A stretch of 64,000 nucleotides of DNA. Source: Allotamlana fucoidanivorans. GTDB lineage: Bacteria > Bacteroidota > Bacteroidia > Flavobacteriales > Flavobacteriaceae. The position numbers and the translations under genes are program-made. How positions within the stretch are numbered: the first letter of the stretch is position 1; each line of letters opens with the position of its first letter. Below are positions 45,201-54,993 of this stretch, piece after piece. Where the stretch lies: positions 51,539 to 115,538 of the forward strand of contig NZ_VDCS01000014.1 of NCBI RefSeq assembly GCF_006265225.1, given 5' to 3'. Below the pieces are notes generated by a model. It had not been told where the DNA came from and did not search any database. It saw nothing but the letters and a program-made list of their open reading frames with translations.

Positions 45201-45319
45201 TTCTATATACATAAATGAGTTATAAAATAATATTTGCGGCCATGACTAACGTATGATATATATCACCTGTAATCGATTATAAATTTCATATTTTTAGGAT
45301 AGAGATAAAAACAACTTAT

Positions 45320-46987
45320 ATGACCGATTTACAAATAGCAAAAACCATAACACTTCAACCCATAACAAACATATCCCAAAAATTTGGCATTGACCCCGAT
45401 GATATAGAAATGTATGGCAAATACAAAGCGAAACTGCCCTTAACCGCTATTGACAGGGAAAAAGCCAATAAAAGCAATCTTATTTTAGTTTCAGCCATTT
45501 CACCCACACCCGCTGGTGAAGGTAAAACCACTATGTCTATTGGCTTATCGGAAGCCCTAAATCAGCTCAATAAAAAAACAACCGTGGTATTAAGAGAGCC
45601 ATCTTTAGGTCCTGTTTTTGGCATAAAAGGTGGCGCCACGGGTGGAGGATATTCACAGGTGTTACCTATGGAAGATATTAACCTTCATTTTACTGGTGAT
45701 TTTGCTGCCATTGAAAAAGCGCACAATTTATTATCAGCCCTTATAGATAATAATATTCAAAGTAAAACCAACTCGTTACGAATTGACCCACGAACCATAG
45801 GTTGGAAACGTGTAGTAGACTTAAATGATCGTGCTTTAAGGCATGTTATTGTGGGGTTAGGAGGCACAAGTTCTGGAGTTCCAAGAGAAACAGGGTTTGA
45901 CATTACAGCGGCTTCTGAAATCATGGCCATACTCTGCTTAGCTGAAAGCTTGACAGATTTAAAAAACCGATTGGGCCATATTTTTATTGGTTATACTTAT
46001 GATAAAGTTCCCGTTTTTGCGAGAGATTTAAAGGCAGAAGGTGCTATGGCTGTATTACTCAAAGATGCTATAAAACCCAACTTAGTGCAAACCATTGAAG
46101 GGAATCCTGCTATAATACACGGTGGTCCCTTTGCTAATATTGCCCAAGGCACCAATACGGTATTAGGTACTTTAATGGGTATGTCGCACTCAGAATATAC
46201 GGTTACAGAAGCTGGATTTGGATTTGATTTAGGCGCAGAAAAGTTTTTTGACATCAAATGCCAAAGTGCAGGCCTAAACCCAAAAGCTGTAGTTTTAACT
46301 ACAACCATAAGAGCTCTAAAATATCATGGTGGTTCAGATTTAAAATCGCTTACAACTCCTGATTTAAAGGCTTTAAAAAAGGGATTACCTAATCTTGAAA
46401 AACATCTGGAAAACATCACAAAGTTTAACGTACTACCTGTTATTGCGATTAACCGCTTTACATCTGACAGTGACGACGAAATTGAACTTATTAAAGCTTT
46501 TGCTCAACTTAAAGACATAAAAGTAGCCTTAGCTAATGTATGGGCAGAAGGTGGAAAGGGCGCAATTGAACTTGCAAAACATGTTATTGATATCGTAGAA
46601 TCAAAAGCGTCTAATTTTAAACCACTCTATAATTGGAAAGCAGATGTAAAGGCTAAAATTGAAACGATTGCTACTGAAATTTATGGAGCTGAACATGTTG
46701 ATTACAGCTCAAAAGCTAAGACTCAATTGAACCAAATATCGGCCTTAGGGTTAAATGATTTACCGGTGTGCATTGCTAAAACGCAAAAGTCTCTATCAGA
46801 TAACCCGAAATTATTAGGGCGCCCAAAAGATTTTATAATCACCGTAAGAGAGATTGAAATAGCAGCTGGTGCAGGATTTCTAATTCCCATTACTGGCGAC
46901 ATTATGCGTATGCCCGGACTCCCAGTTCATCCTTCATCTGAAGGTATTGATATTAATGATGCCGGTGAAATTACGGGGTTATTCTAA
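45320..46987 (+). CDS. fhs: Formate-tetrahydrofolate ligase
   Basis: Makes 10-formyl-THF from formate, THF and ATP in one-carbon metabolism. The P-loop is TPAGEGKTT, near residue 63. The family sequence SLGPVFGIKGGATGGGYSQV follows, and the end has PGLPVHPSSEGIDI. Length 555 is normal. It sits downstream of the stress cluster after 119 bp with its own AT-rich promoter region. Confidence 0.96.
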   Translation: MTDLQIAKTITLQPITNISQKFGIDPDDIEMYGKYKAKLPLTAIDREKANKSNLILVSAISPTPAGEGKTTMSIGLSEALNQLNKKTTVVLREPSLGPVFGIKGGATGGGYSQVLPMEDINLHFTGDFAAIEKAHNLLSALIDNNIQSKTNSLRIDPRTIGWKRVVDLNDRALRHVIVGLGGTSSGVPRETGFDITAASEIMAILCLAESLTDLKNRLGHIFIGYTYDKVPVFARDLKAEGAMAVLLKDAIKPNLVQTIEGNPAIIHGGPFANIAQGTNTVLGTLMGMSHSEYTVTEAGFGFDLGAEKFFDIKCQSAGLNPKAVVLTTTIRALKYHGGSDLKSLTTPDLKALKKGLPNLEKHLENITKFNVLPVIAINRFTSDSDDEIELIKAFAQLKDIKVALANVWAEGGKGAIELAKHVIDIVESKASNFKPLYNWKADVKAKIETIATEIYGAEHVDYSSKAKTQLNQISALGLNDLPVCIAKTQKSLSDNPKLLGRPKDFIITVREIEIAAGAGFLIPITGDIMRMPGLPVHPSSEGIDINDAGEITGLF

Positions 46988-46994
46988 TAGAATT

Positions 46995-48305
46995 TTAATC
47001 GATTCGTTCAATATGTGCGCCTATAGCGCGTAAACGTTCGTCAATATTTTCATACCCGCGATCAATCTGTTCTATATTCTGAATAGTTGATGTCCCTTTC
47101 GCCGATAAGGCAGCAATTAATAATGATACCCCAGCACGAATATCTGGAGATGTCATGGTTGTAGCTTTTAAAGTTGATTTAAAATCATGGCCTATAACCG
47201 TAGCTCTGTGCGGATCACAAAGAATAATCTTCGCGCCCATATCAATCAGTTTATCCACAAAAAACAATCTACTCTCAAACATTTTTTGATGCACTAAAAC
47301 ACTGCCTCGGGCTTGTGTAGCTACTACTAGTATAATACTTAACAAATCGGGCGTAAATCCAGGCCAAGGCGCATCTGCAATGGTTAAAATAGAACCATCA
47401 ATAAAACTTTGAATCTCATACCCGTCATTATGCGCAGGAATATGAATATCATCTCCTCTCCTTTCAACGGTTATTCCTAATTTTCTAAATGTTTCAGGAA
47501 TCAACCCTAAATCATTCCAAGATACATTGGTGATGGTCAGTTCGCTTTTTGTCATCGCTGCCAAACCTATCCAACTTCCTATTTCAATCATATCAGGAAG
47601 CATTGTATGCTCGGTACCACCTAAACGGTCTACCCCTTCAATAACCAACATATTAGACCCTACTCCACTAATTTTTGCCCCCATTCTATTGAGCATTTTA
47701 CATAACTGTTGCAGGTATGGTTCACAGGCTGCATTATAAATAGTGGTTTTACCTTCAGCAAGAACAGCGGCCATTAATATATTTGCTGTTCCCGTTACAG
47801 AAGCCTCTTCAAGCAACATGTACGTTCCTTTCAGCCGTTCAGCTTCTACACCGTAAAACTGTTCTTCTTTACTGTAGCCAAATTTAGCGCCAAGTTTTAT
47901 TAAACCTTCAAAATGGGTATCTAATCGGCGGCGACCAATTTTATCTCCCCCTGGTTTTGGGATGTAGCCTCTACCAAAACGTGCTAAAAGCGGTCCTACA
48001 ATCATGATAGACCCACGTAAACCGCGACCATCAATCTTAAATTGATCAGATTCTAAATATGCTAAATTAACCTGATCTGCCTGAAACGTGTAAACACCTT
48101 TGCTTAATTTTTCAACCTTAACCCCTAACTTTTTAAGTAAGGCAATGAGTTTATTTACATCAACAATATCAGGAATGTTGTTAATGGTTATTTTTTCTGA
48201 AGTTAATAAAACTGCGCATAAAATCTGTAAGGCTTCGTTTTTGGCACCCTGCGGCTGAATGCTTCCTTTTAGTTGATGCCCGCCTTCAATTTTAAATGTT
48301 CCCAT
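46995..48305 (-). CDS. murA: UDP-N-acetylglucosamine 1-carboxyvinyltransferase, Cys-to-Asp variant
   Basis: First committed step of peptidoglycan synthesis: transfers enolpyruvate from PEP to UDP-GlcNAc. It has the two-domain fold with QGAKNEALQILCAVLLT at the N-terminus, IDGRGLRGSIMI, and GTANILMAAVLAEGKT. In the active-site loop (KPGGDKIGRRRLDTHF) residue 121 is Asp where E. coli has Cys115, the residue alkylated by fosfomycin. Asp at this site is known to keep activity and give fosfomycin insensitivity. It overlaps nothing and is 6 bp from the DUF4290 gene, likely in one transcript. Confidence 0.96.
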   Translation of the reverse strand: MGTFKIEGGHQLKGSIQPQGAKNEALQILCAVLLTSEKITINNIPDIVDVNKLIALLKKLGVKVEKLSKGVYTFQADQVNLAYLESDQFKIDGRGLRGSIMIVGPLLARFGRGYIPKPGGDKIGRRRLDTHFEGLIKLGAKFGYSKEEQFYGVEAERLKGTYMLLEEASVTGTANILMAAVLAEGKTTIYNAACEPYLQQLCKMLNRMGAKISGVGSNMLVIEGVDRLGGTEHTMLPDMIEIGSWIGLAAMTKSELTITNVSWNDLGLIPETFRKLGITVERRGDDIHIPAHNDGYEIQSFIDGSILTIADAPWPGFTPDLLSIILVVATQARGSVLVHQKMFESRLFFVDKLIDMGAKIILCDPHRATVIGHDFKSTLKATTMTSPDIRAGVSLLIAALSAKGTSTIQNIEQIDRGYENIDERLRAIGAHIERID

Positions 48306-48311
48306 GAAATA

Positions 48312-48956
48312 CTAGAAGCGTTTTCTTTGTCGGTTATTTGAATTCTTTTTCTGGTGTCCCTTTTTATTACTAGAAAATTTATTTTTTGAACGCATCAAGC
48401 TTGTAGCGTCTGATAATTCTTCTGTAGAATTTTTTAAATTTATCTTGCCTTCTGAAAGTTCATACAAGTGATCATAAATTACAGCATCTTCAACCGTATC
48501 TTTGTTCCAATTTAAGAAACACTTTTTCATATGATTGGCAATAGTAAAAGATAGCGCCTCTTTCATATCACCTTCTTCCCAAGTATTGGCCACATCTATC
48601 ATCGTTTTAATATTATTTCCGTAGAAACGATATTTTGGAAAATTCTGCGGATACTTCAAGGGCTCTGGGCGCGCATAAATTAAGTCCTTTGTTGGTTTTT
48701 CATAAGGTGAATCAACATCTAATTCAAAATTTGACATGATAAACAACTGATCCCAAAGCTTGTGCTGAAAATCAGGCACATCTCTTAAATGTGGCTGCAT
48801 ATTTCCCATCACAGAAATTATGGCCTTGGCTAATTTATTGCGTTCTTCTTTACTTTCTATAGTTTTGGCATGATTAATCATTTTCTGCATATGTCTTCCA
48901 TATTCTGGAATGATTAAATGTTCACGCTCTGTGTTGTATTCTAAATTATCAATCAA
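48312..48956 (-). CDS. DUF4290 family protein
   Basis: A 214-residue cytoplasmic protein, helical at first (MIDNLEYNTEREHLIIPEYGRHMQKMINHAK), with YRFYGNNIKTMIDVA in the middle and a disordered basic tail (KKGHQKKNSNNRQRKRF). The tail suggests nucleic-acid contact. The DUF4290 family is restricted to Bacteroidota, commonly next to murA. Function unknown. Confidence 0.88.
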   Translation of the reverse strand: MIDNLEYNTEREHLIIPEYGRHMQKMINHAKTIESKEERNKLAKAIISVMGNMQPHLRDVPDFQHKLWDQLFIMSNFELDVDSPYEKPTKDLIYARPEPLKYPQNFPKYRFYGNNIKTMIDVANTWEEGDMKEALSFTIANHMKKCFLNWNKDTVEDAVIYDHLYELSEGKINLKNSTEELSDATSLMRSKNKFSSNKKGHQKKNSNNRQRKRF

Positions 48957-49024
48957 AATAAATGTGTAGAGTTAAAAAATGTAATGCATGAAGTATTTCT
49001 GCATGCGCAAAATACAAAAAAAAA

Positions 49025-49318
49025 CTAAAGACTTATGACGCCGTCAATTTTTTCTGCAACTTCTTTGTATTTGGCAATTACCGCATCAGGATTTTTCATA
49101 GTTACATTAATGGAAACACTTGTATATTTTCCATTTTTAGAGGCTTTGGTATCAATAACAGCTCCCAAATTATTAAAAAGGTTTTCAATTTTATTGATTT
49201 TTTCAGGATCTGAAACTACAATAAATTTATAAAGATATTCTGAAGGCCAAAGGGCAGTATCCTGTAATTGCTTTTTTAATTTTTTATAAAATTCTTCTGA
49301 ATTCGGTGTATCGTTCAT
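49025..49318 (-). CDS. DUF493 family protein (YbeD-like)
   Basis: A 97-residue ferredoxin-like alpha/beta protein. Strands such as YLYKFIVVSDPEKINKIENLF and YTSVSINVTMKNPDAVIAKY fit DUF493/YbeD. The E. coli homologue has a regulatory-domain fold related to ACT. It is transcribed toward the DUF4290-murA pair with a 68-bp gap. Confidence 0.85.
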   Translation of the reverse strand: MNDTPNSEEFYKKLKKQLQDTALWPSEYLYKFIVVSDPEKINKIENLFNNLGAVIDTKASKNGKYTSVSINVTMKNPDAVIAKYKEVAEKIDGVISL

Positions 49319-49495
49319 AATTCATTTTTGTATTGCAAATATACAGTTTCATCTGTTTATTTAGTGTCTTTTTAACAGTATCGCTAAACATAATTAACAT
49401 GAAAGCCGAACTAGAATAGGTAAAAGAAATTATTGACAAAACCTTCATTTTTTTTATCGCTTGTAAATTCCGATTTTTACAGCAAATTTTAAAAT

Positions 49496-50035
49496 TTGAC
49501 CACAAATAAAATTGTAATAACGGGTGGCCCTGGAACAGGCAAATCATCTCTTATCAATGAACTGATAAAAAGGAATCATATTTGCTTGGAAGAAATTTCA
49601 AGAGCGGTTACCTTAAAAGCTCAAAAAGAAGGCATTGAACAGTTGTTTTTAACAAACCCGTTGTTGTTTAGTGACTTACTTTTAAAAGGACGTCTAGAAC
49701 AATATAAACTTGCTGAAAAACATGCCGATAAAACGGTTTTTTTTGACCGTGGAGTGCATGATGTTTTAGCGTATATGGACTATATTGGAGATACCTATCC
49801 GCAACGATTTAAGGAGGCTTGCTCGCATTCAAAATACGATGCTGTTTTCATTTTAAAACCATGGAAAGACATCTATACCAGTGATAATGAACGTTATGAA
49901 AATTTTGAACAAGCACAGCATATTCACAAACATCTGGTAAACACTTATGAAGCTTATAACTATACGTTAATTGATGTCCCTTTTGATACTGTTGAAAACA
50001 GAACAGATTTTATATTGAATACCTTGGGTTTATAA
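49496..50035 (+). CDS. AAA/NadR-type ATP-binding protein
   Basis: A 179-residue P-loop protein. The Walker A is GGPGTGKSS at residues 10-18, followed by CLEEISRAVTLK, the Walker B-like VFFDRGVHD and a C-terminal Rossmann part. This is the AAA_28 group (NadR/Ttd14-like kinases). Substrate unknown. The start must be TTG at 49496: no ATG exists before the P-loop. Its stop is 2 nt from the recQ start. Confidence 0.85.
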   Translation: MTTNKIVITGGPGTGKSSLINELIKRNHICLEEISRAVTLKAQKEGIEQLFLTNPLLFSDLLLKGRLEQYKLAEKHADKTVFFDRGVHDVLAYMDYIGDTYPQRFKEACSHSKYDAVFILKPWKDIYTSDNERYENFEQAQHIHKHLVNTYEAYNYTLIDVPFDTVENRTDFILNTLGL

Positions 50036-50037
50036 AC

Positions 50038-51945
50038 ATGACACACCCCATTAACATATTAGAACGTTATTGGAATTTTACAAGCTTCAGGCCAAAACAA
50101 GAAGCTATTATTAACGCCGTAATCAATGGCGAAGACACCTTTGTTTTACTGCCTACTGGTGGTGGAAAATCGTTGTGTTTTCAAATACCAGCCCTTGCCA
50201 AAACAGGCATTTGCATTGTTATTTCCCCACTCATTGCTTTAATGCAAGATCAGGTTGAAAGACTAAAGGAAAAGGGTATAAAAGCTATGGCAATTACAAG
50301 TGGTATTAGCAATAGCCAACTTGATACATTGCTTGACAACTGTATATATGGTAATTATAAATTCTTATACTTATCACCAGAACGCTTGCAACAAGAACTG
50401 GTTCAGGATCGTATTAGGCAAATGAACGTTAACTTAATAGCTGTAGATGAAGCGCATTGTATTTCGCAATGGGGTAATGACTTCAGACCCGCCTATAAAA
50501 ACATTGCTATACTGCGTAGGCTACAACCTAGTACTAATGTAGTAGCCCTTACCGCCTCGGCCACACCTCTAGTAGTTGAAGATATTATAACTGAACTTGA
50601 TTTTATTCAACCCCAAATATTCAAAACTTCGTTTTCAAGACCCAACCTTGCATATATGGTGTTTCATGAAGATGATAAATATTATAAGCTAGAAGCCATT
50701 TTAAAGAAGAATACAGCGTCATCAATTATATATGTTAGAAACAGGAAGCTTACTAAAGAGATTACATTGTTTTTAGAATCAAAAGGCATATCAGCCACCT
50801 ACTATCACGGCGGTTTATCATCTGAAGAAAAACAAAAGCACATGACCTCCTGGCTACACAATCAAAACCAAGTTATGGTGGCCACCAATGCTTTTGGCAT
50901 GGGCATTGACAAACCCGATGTAAAAACGGTGATTCATTTAAATCTGCCAGAAAGCATAGAAAGTTACTTTCAGGAAGCAGGTAGAGCTGGCAGGAATAAT
51001 GAAAAAGCTTTTGCTATTATCCTAAAAAACAAAAATGATGAAGCTTTAGTTAAAAATCAGTTTTTAAGCGTATTACCAGATGTTAACCTCATAAAACAGG
51101 TGTATAGAAAGTTGTGTAATTATTTTCAAATATCTTATGGAGAAGGCGCTTATACAACATTTGACTTTGATTTCAGTTCATTTTGTAAAACCTATAATTT
51201 CCCTTCAATACTATGCTACAATGCACTTTTGGTGTTAGACAGAAATAGCATTATTAATTTATCAAAACAGTTTAAAAATAAAGTTACGGTTCAATTTATT
51301 ACATCAAACCATAATCTTTTTAATTATTTAGACAGGCATCAAAATTCAAATATTATTGTAAAATCTATATTAAGAATGTATGGCGGTGTTTTTGACCATT
51401 TAACAAAAATTGAATTAAAAAAAGTCGCATCAAAAGCCTCGGTTACTGAAGACACCCTTGTAAACACATTAAAACAATTAGAACACGATAACGTTATCAC
51501 ACTGCATTTAACCAAAACTGATGCACAAGTTACCTTTGTTGAACCCCGAGAAGATGATAACACCATTAATAGAATTGCTGCTGTTATCAATCAACAGAAT
51601 CAATTAAAAGCAAAACAAGTTCAGGCCGTGTTGCGCTATGTTTCAAATGAAGATACCTGTAAAAGCATTCAACTACTCGTCTACTTTGGCGAAACAGATA
51701 TAAAACCCTGTGGGATCTGTTCTGTGTGTATATCTCAAAAACCATCGGAAATAAACCCAGTTAATCAAGATATCATAAAAAAAGATATTATTGATTATTT
51801 AGCCTTTGGCGAACAATCATCAAGAGCTCTTGTAGCACATTTGAATGCTCCTGAAAACCAGGTAAAACAGGTTTTAAAACTATTATTGGAACATCAAATC
51901 ATTGTATTAACACCAAAAAACACATACAAACTAAGCCATATGTAA
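50038..51945 (+). CDS. recQ: ATP-dependent DNA helicase RecQ
   Basis: A 3'-5' DNA helicase for recombination and repair. Motifs: GGGKSLCFQIPAL (I), DEAHCISQWGNDFRP (II with RecQ loop), ALTASATP (III), then MVATNAFGMGIDKPDV and ESYFQEAGRAGR (V, VI). A zinc-binding Cys set (EDTCKSIQLLVYFGE..CGICSVC) and winged helix follow. At 635 residues it lacks a long HRDC extension. The 2-nt gap from the AAA gene suggests co-translation. Confidence 0.94.
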   Translation: MTHPINILERYWNFTSFRPKQEAIINAVINGEDTFVLLPTGGGKSLCFQIPALAKTGICIVISPLIALMQDQVERLKEKGIKAMAITSGISNSQLDTLLDNCIYGNYKFLYLSPERLQQELVQDRIRQMNVNLIAVDEAHCISQWGNDFRPAYKNIAILRRLQPSTNVVALTASATPLVVEDIITELDFIQPQIFKTSFSRPNLAYMVFHEDDKYYKLEAILKKNTASSIIYVRNRKLTKEITLFLESKGISATYYHGGLSSEEKQKHMTSWLHNQNQVMVATNAFGMGIDKPDVKTVIHLNLPESIESYFQEAGRAGRNNEKAFAIILKNKNDEALVKNQFLSVLPDVNLIKQVYRKLCNYFQISYGEGAYTTFDFDFSSFCKTYNFPSILCYNALLVLDRNSIINLSKQFKNKVTVQFITSNHNLFNYLDRHQNSNIIVKSILRMYGGVFDHLTKIELKKVASKASVTEDTLVNTLKQLEHDNVITLHLTKTDAQVTFVEPREDDNTINRIAAVINQQNQLKAKQVQAVLRYVSNEDTCKSIQLLVYFGETDIKPCGICSVCISQKPSEINPVNQDIIKKDIIDYLAFGEQSSRALVAHLNAPENQVKQVLKLLLEHQIIVLTPKNTYKLSHM

Positions 51946-51996
51946 CATGACTAGTTTTATCACAAAAAACATTAAATAGAAAAGCATACCTAAAAA

Positions 51997-52944
51997 ATGA
52001 GAGATTTAAGAATTGTATTTATGGGAACTCCAGATTTTGCTGTGACTACCCTAAAAGGATTGGTTGAAAACAATTATACTATTGTGGGTGTTATTACAGC
52101 TCCAGACAAACCCGCTGGTCGTGGCCGAAAGCTCAATGAAAGTGCTGTAAAAAAATATGCGCAATCACAAAACTTAAATGTATTGCAACCCACCAATCTA
52201 AAAGATGACACCTTTTTAAAAGCACTTAAGAACCTAAATGCCAATCTTCAAGTTGTTGTAGCCTTTAGGATGCTGCCCAAAGTAGTATGGCAAATGCCTG
52301 AATATGGCACTTTTAATTTACACGCTTCTTTATTACCGCAATACCGAGGTGCTGCTCCTATCAATTGGGCTATTATAAACGGGGAAACAGAAACAGGCGT
52401 ATCTACTTTCTTTATAGATGAGAAGATTGACACAGGTGATATGATTCTGCAAGAACGCATCTCAATTGATCCTGATGAAAATGCAGGAAGTTTACATGAT
52501 AAATTAATGTATTTAGGAAGTCATCTTGTTTTAGAAACGGTAGCATTAGTTGCAAATGATACGGTAAGAACAAAGCCACAAACAGACAATCAAGAGATAA
52601 AAACGGCGTACAAACTAAATAAAGAAAACTGCAAAATTAACTGGGATGCACCTATTGATCAGATTTATAATCACATTAGGGGGTTGAGTCCGTATCCTGC
52701 TGCATGGACGCGTTTAATTAATGGAGATGACCAACTAGATATTAAAATTTACAATGCCCAAAAAGAGTATGAAACACATCATTTTGCGAATGGCACCTTA
52801 TTTTCAACTAAAAAAGAATTAAAGGTATCTGTAACAAATGGTTATATTCATTTAAAGGAAATTAAGCTTCCAGGAAAACGTGCCATGGATATTCCATCAC
52901 TTTTAAATGGATTTACTTTAGAACCCCAAGCCAAAGTCTTGTAA
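51997..52944 (+). CDS. fmt: Methionyl-tRNA formyltransferase
   Basis: Formylates initiator Met-tRNA with 10-formyl-THF. The N-terminal domain has IVFMGTPDFAVTTLKGL and the catalytic stretch FNLHASLLPQYRGAAPINWAIINGETETGVS (Asn/His/Asp triad region). The C-terminal OB-like domain starts near residue 205 (KINWDAPIDQIYNHIRGLSPYPAAW). Length 315 is typical. It separates recQ from hupB-like HU. Confidence 0.95.
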   Translation: MRDLRIVFMGTPDFAVTTLKGLVENNYTIVGVITAPDKPAGRGRKLNESAVKKYAQSQNLNVLQPTNLKDDTFLKALKNLNANLQVVVAFRMLPKVVWQMPEYGTFNLHASLLPQYRGAAPINWAIINGETETGVSTFFIDEKIDTGDMILQERISIDPDENAGSLHDKLMYLGSHLVLETVALVANDTVRTKPQTDNQEIKTAYKLNKENCKINWDAPIDQIYNHIRGLSPYPAAWTRLINGDDQLDIKIYNAQKEYETHHFANGTLFSTKKELKVSVTNGYIHLKEIKLPGKRAMDIPSLLNGFTLEPQAKVL

Positions 52945-53048
52945 ACCCTTATTATTATTGATATTACAAAATATTCGATAAAACGCACCACCTTTATTAA
53001 CAAATGCTCAAAGTTATCAACAAATATAAGCATTTCCCCCGCTGTTAC

Positions 53049-53078
53049 TTGCATGGTTTCATAATCCGTATAAATTTG
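53049..53078 (+). promoter_or_regulatory. Promoter of the HU gene
   Basis: TTG at 53049-53051, 19-nt spacer and TAAATTTG at 53071-53078 match the Bacteroidota consensus. The ATG is 55 nt downstream. Confidence 0.75.
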
Positions 53079-53133
53079 TAGAGGATTTAACAAAAAAGTT
53101 TAACCATTTTTATTAATAATTAAAATTTATATT

Positions 53134-53406
53134 ATGAACAAAACAGATTTAATCGACGCAATGGCAGAACACGCAGGAATCACTAAAGCGGCTGCAAAGA
53201 AAGCTTTAGAGTGTGCGCTAATTGAAATTGAAGGAGCTTTACAAAAAGGTAACAGAGTTTCTTTAGTTGGATTTGGATCTTGGTCAGTATCTAAAAGAGC
53301 TGCCAGAGAAGGAAGAAATCCTCAAACAGGAGAAACAATCAAAATCAAAGCTAAAAACATTGTTAAGTTTAAAGCTGGAGCTGATTTATCAAATGCAGTA
53401 AACTAA
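53134..53406 (+). CDS. HU-family DNA-binding protein
   Basis: A 90-residue nucleoid protein that bends DNA as a dimer. The helical body MNKTDLIDAMAEHAGITKAAAKKALECALIEI is followed by GFGSWSVSKRAAREGRNPQTGETIKIKAKNIVKFKAG, the HU beta arm and tail. Own promoter and terminator, so monocistronic. Confidence 0.95.
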   Translation: MNKTDLIDAMAEHAGITKAAAKKALECALIEIEGALQKGNRVSLVGFGSWSVSKRAAREGRNPQTGETIKIKAKNIVKFKAGADLSNAVN

Positions 53407-53429
53407 TCATTTACTTCTTTATAATTTAA

Positions 53430-53460
53430 AAAAGTCTTCACCATGTGAAGGCTTTTTTTT
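53430..53460 (+). terminator. Terminator of the HU gene
   Basis: A 12-bp stem (AAAAGTCTTCAC with GTGAAGGCTTTT, one G-T pair, CAT loop) followed by eight or more T. Confidence 0.85.
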
Positions 53461-53527
53461 ATATCCATCACTAAAATGTTGCATTTTAGCGAAATAAACA
53501 TTAGATTTAATTAAAAATTCCTCACTT

Positions 53528-54088
53528 ATGGTTAAGATTAAACCCAAAAAAGGAGATTTATTGATTGCAGAACCTGCAATTATTGGAGATGTTTCATTTA
53601 ACCGTTCTATTGTTTTATTAGCTGATCATTCCACTGAAGGTTCTATTGGCTTTATTCTCAACAAGCCTTTAGAATATACTATTAATGATTTGATTCCTGA
53701 GTTAGAAGCAGATTTTAAAGTATACAATGGCGGTCCTGTAGAACAAGATAACCTATACTTTATTCACAAAATTCCAGATTTAATTCCGAATAGTATAGAA
53801 ATTTCACTAGGTATTTATTGGGGTGGCGATTTTGATAAGGTTGCAGAACTCATAAAAGATCATACCATTAGCGAACACGATATCAAGTTTTTTCTGGGTT
53901 ATTCTGGGTGGGAATCTAGTCAGTTAGACAACGAATTAAAATCTAACTCTTGGGTTGTCTCTGAAAATATTTATAAAAACAGTATTATAGAAAAAGATTA
54001 TGAATCGTTTTGGAAAGAAAAGATGATTGAATTTGGTGGCGAATATAGTATTTGGTCTAATGCGCCAGAAGACCCAAGTTACAACTAG
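53528..54088 (+). CDS. YqgE/AlgH family protein
   Basis: A 186-residue protein. The start KPKKGDLLIAEPAIIGDVSFNRSIVLLADHSTEGSIGFILNKPL is the AlgH signature, with the late FFLGYSGWESSQLDNELKSNSW motif. Family function is not settled. It converges with the class IV aminotransferase gene with a 4-bp overlap. Confidence 0.92.
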   Translation: MVKIKPKKGDLLIAEPAIIGDVSFNRSIVLLADHSTEGSIGFILNKPLEYTINDLIPELEADFKVYNGGPVEQDNLYFIHKIPDLIPNSIEISLGIYWGGDFDKVAELIKDHTISEHDIKFFLGYSGWESSQLDNELKSNSWVVSENIYKNSIIEKDYESFWKEKMIEFGGEYSIWSNAPEDPSYN

Positions 54089-54927
54089 GTTAATCTTATT
54101 TTTACATTCAGCTTTTGTAATAGCATCTTAGCAACCTCTGTATTAAACACTTTCTTTCTATATTTTGTGATAGGTTGTATTCCTGAAATAACATTCGTTA
54201 AAAAGAATTCATCCGATTTTTGTATTTCAAATGGAGAAATAGAACTTTCTTCCAACTCATAATCATCCATGGTTTTGATTATGTTTATCAATTGCGTTCT
54301 CATAACTCCTTTTAAACAACCATCACTTAATGGTGGTGTTTTTATAACATTTCCTTTTATTAAAAATACATTTCCGTTTAAAGCTTCAATAACTTTTTTA
54401 TCTGTATTTAAAATCAAACAGTTGTTAAGCTTATTTTCCTTTGCATAAACACTCCCTACTACATGCAACACTTTATTGTTTGTTTTTAAAGTAGAGAGTA
54501 AACTTGGAGAGACGTAATAATCTTTAAACAAATCGACTTCATAAACATCATCATGTATATGATAGAAATCATCTTTAAGAGGTTTTACAGTTATTATAAA
54601 ACTTACAGCGTTAGAATTTGGTGTATATAACCCGCCTTCATTCCTATGAACTATAAGTTTTACTCTGGCAGATTTAGTGTTCAATTGATTTTTCTCAAGC
54701 GTTTTTAGGATTTGATCTTCTAAAAATTCCATAGTAAACTGCATTGGAATTTCCATACGAAGTATACGCATAGAGGCCATTAATCTGAAATAGTGATCCT
54801 CCCAAAAAAGTACTTTGCCTAAACTACATTTTATCGTTTCAAAAACTGCATCGCCATAATTATACCCTCGGTTGTTTACAGATAAAACATTGGTGTTTTC
54901 TACAAGGTTTCCATTAAAATTTATCAT
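54085..54927 (-). CDS. Class IV PLP-dependent aminotransferase-family enzyme
   Basis: A 280-residue fold-type IV PLP protein (branched-chain or D-amino-acid aminotransferase, or aminodeoxychorismate lyase). Motifs: NNRGYNYGDAVFETIKCSLGKVLFWEDHYFRLMASM and the phosphate-loop region LSDGCLKGVMRTQLI. The PLP lysine expected in the middle is in the LKTNNKVLHVVGSVYAKENKLNN segment. The ATG begins directly after the T-run of an upstream terminator, leaving no room for a normal leader between the two. Confidence 0.85.
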   Translation of the reverse strand: MINFNGNLVENTNVLSVNNRGYNYGDAVFETIKCSLGKVLFWEDHYFRLMASMRILRMEIPMQFTMEFLEDQILKTLEKNQLNTKSARVKLIVHRNEGGLYTPNSNAVSFIITVKPLKDDFYHIHDDVYEVDLFKDYYVSPSLLSTLKTNNKVLHVVGSVYAKENKLNNCLILNTDKKVIEALNGNVFLIKGNVIKTPPLSDGCLKGVMRTQLINIIKTMDDYELEESSISPFEIQKSDEFFLTNVISGIQPITKYRKKVFNTEVAKMLLQKLNVKIRLT

Positions 54928-54963
54928 AAAAAATCCCGCTTGCTACTTTTGGTGCAAGCGGGA
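54928..54963 (-). terminator. Terminator of the START-like gene, abutting the next start codon
   Basis: On the minus strand a perfect 10-bp stem (TCCCGCTTGC/GCAAGCGGGA, 10-nt loop) is followed by six T and then immediately the ATG of the aminotransferase gene at 54927. It can end the upstream transcript and control read-through into the next gene. Confidence 0.85.
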
Positions 54964-54993
54964 CAAATATAATTTAAATAATAGGATTCTTAA

